Origin: Chloroflexota bacterium | Lineage (GTDB): Bacteria; Chloroflexota; Limnocylindria; Limnocylindrales; CSP1-4 | Direction of reading: 5' to 3' | DNA: 14,627 nucleotides | Assembly: GCA_021785115.1 (NCBI GenBank) | Contig: JAJYGO010000122.1 | Coordinates: 1-14,627, forward strand | Shown here: positions 7,221-13,512 of the stretch, piece by piece | Layout of the letters: every line of letters begins with the position of its first letter | Position numbering within the stretch: position 1 is the first letter of the stretch | Notes under the pieces: model-generated | Databases searched by the model: none | The model's input: the letters and a program-made list of their open reading frames with translations, nothing else | What the model was told of the DNA's origin: nothing | Program-made: the position numbers and the translations under genes

Positions 7221-7352
7221 CATCGCAGGCGGATGCAAGCGACCGGCAGGCCACGACATAGCCGGCGGACATGGCACGCACCTCACCGGCAGGCCGGCGC
7301 CGCGCCATCGCCGGCGGACATGGCACGCACCTCACCGGCAGCCCGGCGCCGC
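7221..7352. repeat. 49-bp-period tandem repeat, two near-identical copies plus a degenerate one
   Basis: A 43-bp core beginning gccggcggacatggcacgca occurs at 7261-7303 and 7310-7352 with one mismatch. A diverged earlier copy at 7221-7255 shares catcgc-ggcgga and accggcaggcc. It lies downstream of the ftsA stop on the ftsA transcript side. Confidence 0.85.
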
Positions 7353-7456
7353 AGCGGGAGCGGGGATGCCGTGCCGTTCCGGGTGCGCCTCCCGCGACCG
7401 GGCCGTGAGCCCGGGCTCGTGGCGCCGGCGAGCGAGGCTGCCGCGGAAGGGCGCTG

Positions 7457-8692
7457 CTACGGGAAGAGGTTCCGCACCCAGTCCCGCAGCCGGCCGACCG
7501 CCCCGCCCGCGGGCGCCGATTCATAGCGACCCGGCTCGCCCTGGCGGAACTCGCGCTCCCAGAGCCGCAGCAGGCCGATCGACGTGCTGAACGCGGGCGT
7601 CAGCAGGTGATCCACCAGCCCGCCGACGCCGGAGGGCCCGGCCACCCGGACCGGCATCTGCAGCACCTCGCGGCCGAGCTCGGCGACCCCGGCCAGCTGC
7701 GCGCCTCCCCCGGTGAGGACGATCCCGGCCGGGAGGATCCCGCCCTTGCCCGCCGCTGAGATCTGCGCGCCGAGCTGCTCGAACAGCTCGCGCATCCGCG
7801 CCTCGATGATGTCGCAGGCCTCGGCGCGCTGGATGGTCCGGCCCTGGTCCTCGCCGAAGACGCTCACCGTGATGAGTTCCTCGGGAGCGACCGCCCGCAG
7901 GTCGGCGCAGCCGTGCTGCACCTTCACGTCCTCGGCCACCTGCAGGCTCGTCTTCAGCCCGATCATCAGGTCGTTGGTGACGTTGTTGCCGCCGACCGGC
8001 AGGACCGCGGTGTGGAAGGGCCAGCCGTCCATGAAGAGGGCCAGGGACGTGGTCCCGGCACCGATGTCCGCGACGGCGACGCCGAGATCCCGCTCGGTGT
8101 CGGTCAGGACCGCCTCCGCGGCGGCCAGCGGCGCGGGCACCTTCTGCTCGATGCGGATGCCTGCCTGCGCGACGCACTTGGAGAGGTTCTGGACTGCGCT
8201 GACGCTGCCCGTGACGATGTGGGCGTCGACCTCCAGGCGGGTCGCGCTCATCCCGATCGGGTCCTTGACGCCCTCCTGGCCGTCGACCGTGTAGCCGCGG
8301 GTGATCACGTCGAGGATCTCGCGGTTGGACGGGATGGAGACGGCACGCGCGACGTCGATGCTGCGATCCTCGTCCTCCCGGCTCACTTCCTTGTCGTGGC
8401 CGCTCACCGCGACCGCGCCGTGCGAGTTGAGGCTCTCGATGTGGCTCCCGCCCACGGCCACGAACGCCGACTCGATCCGTACGCCGCTCGTGCGCTCCGC
8501 CTGCTCGAGGGCGCTGGCGATGGAGGCGACCGTCTGGTCGATGTTGACCACGACGCCCTTCTTCAGGCCCGACGACGTCGGCGCTCCCTTCCCGATGATG
8601 GAGAGCCCACCGTCGGTGCTGATCTCGGCGATCAGTGCGACGACCTTGCTGGTGCCGACGTCGATGGCGGCGATGACCGCTTCTCGCTCCAC
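7457..8692 (-). CDS. ftsA: Cell division protein FtsA
   Basis: A 411-residue actin-like ATPase that anchors FtsZ to the membrane and recruits late divisome proteins. The N-terminal phosphate-1 motif AAIDVGTSKVVALIAE is at 8-23, the 1C/SHS2 region covers about residues 80-170 (GSHIESLNSHGAVAVSG nearby), the phosphate-2 motif DIGAGTTSLALF is near 209-220, and the adenosine-side motif GIVLTGGGAQLAG is near 323-335. The C-terminus ends in GRLRDWVRNLFP, the amphipathic membrane-targeting helix typical of FtsA. The start is GTG 8692, 32 bp after the sbp stop, with only a weak purine-rich ribosome binding site (AAGG). Its presence argues against an actinobacterial host. It is followed by the unusual 912-bp gap rather than by ftsZ. 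Confidence 0.97.
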   Translation of the reverse strand: MEREAVIAAIDVGTSKVVALIAEISTDGGLSIIGKGAPTSSGLKKGVVVNIDQTVASIASALEQAERTSGVRIESAFVAVGGSHIESLNSHGAVAVSGHDKEVSREDEDRSIDVARAVSIPSNREILDVITRGYTVDGQEGVKDPIGMSATRLEVDAHIVTGSVSAVQNLSKCVAQAGIRIEQKVPAPLAAAEAVLTDTERDLGVAVADIGAGTTSLALFMDGWPFHTAVLPVGGNNVTNDLMIGLKTSLQVAEDVKVQHGCADLRAVAPEELITVSVFGEDQGRTIQRAEACDIIEARMRELFEQLGAQISAAGKGGILPAGIVLTGGGAQLAGVAELGREVLQMPVRVAGPSGVGGLVDHLLTPAFSTSIGLLRLWEREFRQGEPGRYESAPAGGAVGRLRDWVRNLFP

Positions 8693-8724
8693 GCCCTATC
8701 CCTTCATCGGAGGTGTCGCCCGGC

Positions 8725-9048
8725 CTAGAGGAAGTGCCGCCGGATCAGGGCGACGTTCTGGAAGATGCGCAGGCCGAACGTGATGAGTGCCACGAGGTAG
8801 AGGTCCAGCCCCAGCCGGTCGCCCACGAACGTGAGGAGGACCGCCACCAGGGCGTTCACGATGAAACCCGAGATGAAGATCCGGTTGTCGTAGCTGCCGT
8901 CCAGCTCGGCCCGGATCGCCCCCAGCACGGAGTCCAGCGCAGCCAGGATGCCCACCGCCGAGTATCGGGCGAGCTCGTAGCTGACGTTGATGCGAAGGAC
9001 GAGGGCCAGCAGCACGCCGACGAGCAGCCCCGCCAGCGGGATCCACAC
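8725..9048 (-). CDS. sbp: Small basic protein Sbp (DUF1290), membrane protein
   Basis: A 107-residue integral membrane protein of the DUF1290 family, known as small basic protein beside ftsQ/divIB and ftsA/ftsZ in Gram-positive bacteria and Chloroflexota; its exact role is unsettled. Three membrane segments are visible, at about residues 2-20 (WIPLAGLLVGVLLALVL), 58-80 and 83-100. The conserved YARY-like motif appears as ELARYSAVGILAALDSVLG. DNRIFISGFIVNAL and LDLYLVALITFGLRIFQN are also family signatures. GTG 9048 is chosen because AGGAGG lies 9-10 nt upstream; a TTG at 9069 would place that site inside the gene. It sits between ftsQ and ftsA with two hairpins upstream. Confidence 0.92.
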   Translation of the reverse strand: MWIPLAGLLVGVLLALVLRINVSYELARYSAVGILAALDSVLGAIRAELDGSYDNRIFISGFIVNALVAVLLTFVGDRLGLDLYLVALITFGLRIFQNVALIRRHFL

Positions 9049-9104
9049 GTTGTCCCCACCTCCTCGCAATCGGACTGCGCAAGGCTACCCGACCCCGAGC
9101 AACC

Positions 9105-9138
9105 CCGGCAAGGCGGGCCCGCGCGGCGGCCTTGCCGG
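9105..9138 (-). terminator. Perfect 10-bp hairpin between ftsQ and sbp
   Basis: Arms ccggcaaggc (9105-9114) and gccttgccgg (9129-9138) pair perfectly around a 14-nt GC-rich loop. It lies 56 bp before the sbp start on the minus strand. No T-run follows, so it may be a terminator, an attenuator or a processing site. Confidence 0.4.
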
Positions 9139-9150
9139 CGGCCGCCCGCC

Positions 9151-9189
9151 CGGAGACGGGTCCCCCTGCGACGCGCCGGTCCGTCTCCG
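9151..9189 (-). terminator. Perfect 9-bp hairpin just after ftsQ
   Basis: Arms cggagacgg (9151-9159) and ccgtctccg (9181-9189) pair perfectly, with wobble pairs possible further in. It begins 21 nt past the ftsQ stop and is the first of two consecutive hairpins in a 162-bp gap. Confidence 0.4.
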
Positions 9190-9210
9190 CGTCCCGCCGG
9201 CACGCCCCCA

Positions 9211-10035
9211 TCATGACGCTGTCGTGTAGGTGCCGCACTGGTCGCCCTCCGGGAACAGGTAGGCCGTCACGATCCTGCGCTCGCCCACCTGTCCCAGCAG
9301 GCTTCGCAGGCACTGGACCTGGGCCGGGATGAGGGTCGGCGGCCGGAGCGTCGGCGTGTACATCCCGAAGATCGCCAGCCAGCCGTGCGGTTGCGCGGCG
9401 ACCGTGAAGCCGTTCGCGTCGTTGATCTCGAAGGTGAGTCCGCTGGCCCTGCTGCCCAGCGACGCCGGCGTGAGGGCCCCCAGGAGCCGCGCCACGGCCA
9501 GGTCCGTCGGGTCGATGGTGTCGCCGGGCGCCAGCGCGGTGCGTCCGCTGCGGTCGTCCGAGAAGACCGGCAGTCCAGCGGCGTCGGGGGCGCCGGCGGA
9601 CGTCGGGCCGATCACCACGCCGCTCACGTCCACGAGCCAGCGCTGGTCGGCCGCCGCCCAGACCAGGATGGGCTGGCGCTCCGTGAGCCGCACCACCAGC
9701 CGGTCCGGCAGCTCCACCGCCACGCGCGCGTCGGAGACGGCCGGCAGGGCGAGCAGCGACCGGCGGAGGCGGGAGGTGTCCAGGGCGAAGAGGTTCGGGT
9801 GCGGGGAGTCCGTCAATCCCAGCGCGGCATCCAGCGACGCGGTGGAGGTGTAGGACGCGCCGTGCACGTCGAGCTGGCGCATGTCGAACGCCGGCGAGGT
9901 GCCGGCGCCGAAGATCGCGGCGGCGGCGGCGATCGCCACCACGGCGGCAGCGATCCGGCGGGCGGGCGTCCCGGCGGATGCGCGGCGGATACCGGGCGCC
10001 CGCCGGCGCGACGCGCGGCGGATCGGCAGCGTCAT
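9211..10035 (-). CDS. ftsQ: Cell division protein FtsQ/DivIB
   Basis: A 274-residue bitopic membrane protein of the divisome. A basic, Arg-rich cytoplasmic tail (1-27) leads into one membrane segment at about 28-50 (IAAAVVAIAAAAAIFGAG). The POTRA domain follows at about 51-120, with FDMRQLDVHGAS, LFALDTSRLRRSLLALPAV and then ARVAVELPDRLVVRLTERQP, the conserved FtsQ-type POTRA end. The beta domain with WLVDVSGVVIGP and later FEINDANGFTV and GWLAIFGMYT fills the rest. Its length is normal for the family. The start is ATG 10035 with a weak GGCAGGG ribosome binding site, 55 bp after the ddl stop. It would contact FtsB/FtsL-type partners outside the membrane, none of which are encoded in the window. 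Confidence 0.95.
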   Translation of the reverse strand: MTLPIRRASRRRAPGIRRASAGTPARRIAAAVVAIAAAAAIFGAGTSPAFDMRQLDVHGASYTSTASLDAALGLTDSPHPNLFALDTSRLRRSLLALPAVSDARVAVELPDRLVVRLTERQPILVWAAADQRWLVDVSGVVIGPTSAGAPDAAGLPVFSDDRSGRTALAPGDTIDPTDLAVARLLGALTPASLGSRASGLTFEINDANGFTVAAQPHGWLAIFGMYTPTLRPPTLIPAQVQCLRSLLGQVGERRIVTAYLFPEGDQCGTYTTAS

Positions 10036-10090
10036 GCCGCGCGCCGCCCTGCCGGACCGGCCGTGCGAGTGCCCGCGGGCGCACCGGCCA

Positions 10091-11332
10091 TCACGGCAGG
10101 TCCGCCCGGGTCAGCCGGTGGCGCCGCCGCCGCCGCTCCCGGTCGAGCGCCAGGGCGAGGATCCGCTGGCACACCTCGGCGAACGGGACGCCGTCCGCCT
10201 CGCACATGGTCGGGAAGAGACTGATCGGCGTGAAGCCGGGGATCGTGTTGAGCTCGTTGAGGTAGAGCGCGTCCCCTGCCAGCAGGAAGTCCACCCGCGC
10301 GAAGCCCTCCCCGCCGATGGCCAGGAATGCCTCGCGGGCGAGCGCGTGCAGCCGCTCCCGCAGCGGCCCGGGCACGTCCGCGTGCCCGGTGGTGGTCGAG
10401 ACCCCCTGCGCGTACTTGGCGGCGTAGTCGTAGAACTCGTGCCCCGGGAAGGCCTCGCCCGGGCCGTGGCTCTCGAGGTCCTCCGGCCCGTTCCCCAGCA
10501 CCGCCATCTCGAGCTCGCGCGGATGATCCAGGTACGCCTCGACCAGGATCCGGTCGTCGTAGTGGAGCGCGGCGCCCAGCGCGCCCTCCAGCGCGGCCGC
10601 ATCGTCGGGGCGGTGCACGATCGTCATCCCCACGCTCGACCCCAGGCGGGCCGGCTTGACCATCAGGCGCGGGTCCGGCAGCGCGCGGGCAAACCCGAGC
10701 AGGCCGGCCAGCGTCCCCGCGCGGTCCGCCTCGAGCGCCGCTGCAGTGACCTCGCGCCACGGGACCACCGGCATGCCGAGTGCGGCCACCAGGCGCTTGA
10801 AGAGGGCCTTGTCCATGCCCACCGCCGAGGCCGCCACGCCGGCCCCCGTATAGACCAGCCCGGCCGCCTCGCAGAGCGCCTGGACCGTGCCGTCCTCGCC
10901 GTACGGGCCGTGGAGGGCGACGAAGGCGACCGGCGCCGGGTCGCCGGCCGCGAGATCGTCCAGGACGTGCCCGGCCCGCAAGGGCCCCTCCGCGCCCAGC
11001 GCCTGCGGATCGTCGTAGTCGGCCGTCGGCAGGGCGGGGTCGAGTGCGCGGCCGGGGAGCCGCCACCACCCCGCGTCCAGGTCGATCAGCCAGCCCTCCA
11101 CCGGGTGGCCGACGCCGGCGAGCGCCGCCGCGATGGCGCGACCCGAGACGAGCGACACGTCGTGCTCCGCGGAGGGACCGCCGAGAACGACCGCCACCGG
11201 GGTGGAGGCCGGCGAGCCCCCGCCGACCGGGGGGCGCGGCCCGCCGAGGCGGCGGGCCGCGGGGCGCTCGAGACCGCCGCTCCCCGGGCTACCGGAGCTG
11301 CCGTCTGCGTCGTGCGACGCCGATCCGCTCAT
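10091..11332 (-). CDS. ddl: D-alanine--D-alanine ligase
   Basis: A 413-residue ATP-grasp ligase making D-Ala-D-Ala for the peptidoglycan stem peptide. Conserved parts are VAVVLGGPSAEHDVSL (46-61, substrate-binding Glu56), ALHGPYGEDGTVQ, YTGAGVAASAVGMDK, VKPARLGSSVGM (ATP lysine and Ser loop), EFYDYAAKY (the omega-loop Tyr associated with D-Ala rather than D-lactate use) and YLNELNTIPGFT (metal-binding Glu and Asn). An N-terminal extension of about 44 residues, rich in Gly, Ser and Pro, precedes the first strand. The start is ATG 11332, overlapping the murB TGA as ATGA, so translation is probably coupled. Shorter starts cannot be excluded, because the extension is not family-typical. Confidence 0.96.
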   Translation of the reverse strand: MSGSASHDADGSSGSPGSGGLERPAARRLGGPRPPVGGGSPASTPVAVVLGGPSAEHDVSLVSGRAIAAALAGVGHPVEGWLIDLDAGWWRLPGRALDPALPTADYDDPQALGAEGPLRAGHVLDDLAAGDPAPVAFVALHGPYGEDGTVQALCEAAGLVYTGAGVAASAVGMDKALFKRLVAALGMPVVPWREVTAAALEADRAGTLAGLLGFARALPDPRLMVKPARLGSSVGMTIVHRPDDAAALEGALGAALHYDDRILVEAYLDHPRELEMAVLGNGPEDLESHGPGEAFPGHEFYDYAAKYAQGVSTTTGHADVPGPLRERLHALAREAFLAIGGEGFARVDFLLAGDALYLNELNTIPGFTPISLFPTMCEADGVPFAEVCQRILALALDRERRRRRHRLTRADLP

Positions 11333-12330
11333 TGGTCGACCTCGCGCCTCAACGCGGCCCCCTCCTCCCAGCCGGACCAGTCGCCCGCGAAGACGACCTC
11401 CGGCTGCAGCTCGACGCCGAAGCGCCCGGCGACGGTGCCCCGGACCAGGTCGGCGAGACGGCGCACGTCCGCCGCCGTGCCGTGCCCGTCGTTCACGATG
11501 AAGTTCGCGTGCTTCTGGCTCACGCTCGCGCCACCGATCCGGTGGCCCTTGAGCCCTGCCCGGTCGATCAACTCGCCGGCCGACGGGCCGGTCGCCGGGT
11601 TGCGGAAGACGCTTCCGGCCGACGGCATCCCCACCGGCTGGTGAAGCCGGCGCCAGCGGCGGATCTCGTCCAGGCGCCCGTCGATGACGGACCGCTCGGC
11701 GGGCACGAGGGCGAAGGTGGCCCAGGTGACCAGGTCGGGCACGCGCGAGGCCGGGTGCTTGAGCCGGCTCTCCCGGTAGGCCAGCCCGAGGCCATCGGCG
11801 TCGAACGCGGACTCGATTCCGTCCGCCCCGGAGAGGACGCTCGCCTCCACCAGCACCGTGCGCACGTCCGACCCGTGCGCTCCCGCGTTGGCCCAGACCG
11901 CGCCGCCCACGGTGCCCGGGATGGCGAGCGCGAACTCCACGCCGGAGAGCCCCGCCTCGCGCGCCACGGTCGCCAGGCGCGCCATGGGGACGCCCGCCTC
12001 CACCGTGATCCGCGGCCCGTCGACCCGGATCCCCTCGGCGCGCACGTGCACGACCAGGCCGGGCACCCCCCGGTCGGAGATCACCAGGTCGGACCCGCGC
12101 CCCAGCAGGAAGAGCGGCAGCTCGTGGGTCCGCGCGAAGCGGGCCAGCGCGCGCAGCTCGAAGAGGTTGCGCGCGACCGCGAACAGGTCGGCCGGACCGC
12201 CGACGCGCATGGTGGTGAAGCGCGCCAGCGGCTCGTCCCGGGACGTCCGGATCCCCAGCCGCCGCTGGATCTCGGCGCCCAGGCGTGCCTGGTCCTCGGG
12301 GGTGAGCCGCGGCGTCGTCACGGTCGTCAT
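11329..12330 (-). CDS. murB: UDP-N-acetylenolpyruvoylglucosamine reductase MurB
   Basis: A 333-residue FAD-dependent enzyme reducing enolpyruvyl-UDP-GlcNAc to UDP-N-acetylmuramate in the cytoplasm. The FAD-binding region carries TTMRVGGPADLF (39-50), LGRGSDLVISDRGVPGLV (76-93) and IPGTVGGAVWANAGAHG (138-153). Catalytic residues are recognisable as R186 in YRESR, S240 in SAGSVFRNP (the proton donor) and E311 in LQPEVVF. The C-terminal domain has LIDRAGLKGHRIGGASVSQKHANFIVN, typical of MurB. The start is ATG 12330, only 36 bp from the murG stop, and it overlaps ddl by 4 bp. murC, which often lies between murG and murB, is missing here. Confidence 0.97.
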   Translation of the reverse strand: MTTVTTPRLTPEDQARLGAEIQRRLGIRTSRDEPLARFTTMRVGGPADLFAVARNLFELRALARFARTHELPLFLLGRGSDLVISDRGVPGLVVHVRAEGIRVDGPRITVEAGVPMARLATVAREAGLSGVEFALAIPGTVGGAVWANAGAHGSDVRTVLVEASVLSGADGIESAFDADGLGLAYRESRLKHPASRVPDLVTWATFALVPAERSVIDGRLDEIRRWRRLHQPVGMPSAGSVFRNPATGPSAGELIDRAGLKGHRIGGASVSQKHANFIVNDGHGTAADVRRLADLVRGTVAGRFGVELQPEVVFAGDWSGWEEGAALRREVDQ

Positions 12331-12366
12331 GGATGCGTCACTGTCGTCATGCGGTCGCCCCGGCCG

Positions 12367-13512
12367 TCATGCGGCCGCCCCGCGGCTGAGCGCCTGCACC
12401 TCGCCCGGCGTGGGCAGCGGCCGTCGTTCGGCCAGGGCGAGCACCAGGGCCGCGACCGCGTCCGCGGCACCCGGCCGGGCCAGGGACCGGCTCGCGCTGC
12501 TCAGCTCCAGGTGACGCCGCGGATCCGCCAGGATCCCCACCGCGTCCAGGAGCGCGGCGCCGTCGAACGCCTCGTCCGCGATCACCACGGCCGCGCCGGC
12601 GTCGGCCACCGAGCGGGCGTTCGCCGCCTGGTGTGCCGCCGCGTGCGGGTACGGCACCAGCACCAGCGGCGTCCCCATCGCGGTCACCTCGCCGATCGTC
12701 GAGGCACCCGCCCGGCCCACCACCAGGTCGGCCGCGGCCAGCGCGTCGGTCATCTCCTCGCGGAGGAACGGGTAGGGCCGGTACCGCTCGCGGGCAGGCT
12801 CCGGGAGCGCGTCGCGCCGGGCGAGCGCCGCCCCGTACGCGGACTCCCCGGTGACATGCAGCACGATCGCCCGCTCCGCAAGCTCGGGGAGCGCCTCCTC
12901 GACCGCTCGATCGAAGCGCTGCACGGCCTGCGATCCACCGAAGACCAGGACCGCCCTGGCGTCGGCGGGGATCTCGAAGTGCCGGCGCGCCGCGAGCCGG
13001 TCCACCCCCGCCAGGTCGCGGATCGGCGTGCCGGTGACGTAGCAGCGGCCGGGCAGGCGCCGGCATGTCTGGGGGAAGCTGACCGCCAGCACGTCCACGA
13101 GCCGCGAGATGGCGCGCACGCTGCGACCCGGGATCACGTTCCCCTCCCAGAGCAGGAGCGGCACCCGCAGCAGCGCCGCGGCCATCGCCACGGGGAGCGC
13201 CACGTACCCGCCCGTGGTGAAGACGGCCGCCGGGCGCAGGCCGGCCAGCAGGGCGAGCGCCTGGGGGAACGACGCGCCCAGCCGGGCGGGATCGGCCAGG
13301 GCGGGCAGCGACGCGTCGACCGTCCGCAGGGAACGCAGCAGCAGCCGGGTCACCGGGATCCCGGCTCCCGGCACCACCCGGGCCTCCAGGCCCCGGTGGC
13401 CGCCGATCCAGCGCAGGTCAAGGTCGGCGCGTTGTCGGCGCAGCGAGTTGGCGACGGCGAGCGCCGGGTAGACGTGTCCGCCCGTCCCGCCCCCCGCGAT
13501 CAGTATCCGCAT
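12367..13512 (-). CDS. murG: UDP-GlcNAc:lipid I N-acetylglucosaminyltransferase MurG
   Basis: A 381-residue GT-B glycosyltransferase, membrane associated, converting lipid I to lipid II. The N-terminal G-loop GGGTGGHVYPALAVANSL follows directly on the start. TTGGYVALPVAMAA and WEGNVIPGRSVRA (usually EQNxxPG, here EGN) follow, then VLVFGGSQAVQRFD and the C-terminal donor-binding motif GRAGASTIGEVTAMGTPLVLVPYP with HQAANA. ATG 13512 is chosen because it places RILIAGGGTGG as expected; GTG 13524 would add four residues. The start lies inside the 3' end of ftsW, overlapping by 95 bp, which points to translational coupling. Confidence 0.97.
   Translation of the reverse strand: MRILIAGGGTGGHVYPALAVANSLRRQRADLDLRWIGGHRGLEARVVPGAGIPVTRLLLRSLRTVDASLPALADPARLGASFPQALALLAGLRPAAVFTTGGYVALPVAMAAALLRVPLLLWEGNVIPGRSVRAISRLVDVLAVSFPQTCRRLPGRCYVTGTPIRDLAGVDRLAARRHFEIPADARAVLVFGGSQAVQRFDRAVEEALPELAERAIVLHVTGESAYGAALARRDALPEPARERYRPYPFLREEMTDALAAADLVVGRAGASTIGEVTAMGTPLVLVPYPHAAAHQAANARSVADAGAAVVIADEAFDGAALLDAVGILADPRRHLELSSASRSLARPGAADAVAALVLALAERRPLPTPGEVQALSRGAAA

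Larger units (their letters stand above)
6545..7456. other. 912-bp ftsA-ftsZ intergenic region, repeat-rich, no gene seen
   Basis: No frame here has family-like composition; the open frames on both strands encode Arg/Pro/Gly repeats. On the minus strand from ftsA toward ftsZ it holds a 49-bp-period repeat (7221-7352), a nested hairpin (7041-7097), a 17-bp/51-bp repeat array (6811-6963), a TATACT element (6660-6655) and the ftsZ leader of about 104 nt. A short A/T-richer patch (7176-7195) lies between the 49-bp repeat and the hairpin. ftsA and ftsZ are usually nearly adjacent. Confidence 0.7.

Noticed and set aside
6811..7352. Repeats as a CRISPR array
   Set aside because: The units are contiguous tandem repeats with no unique spacers, and no cas genes are present.
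7407..7418. Palindrome gagcccgggctc downstream of ftsA as a terminator
   Set aside because: Only four base pairs remain once a loop is allowed, and no T-run follows.
9881..11644. 587-codon plus-strand open frame over ftsQ, ddl and murB
   Set aside because: Antisense shadow with low-complexity translation. The minus-strand genes have clear catalytic motifs.
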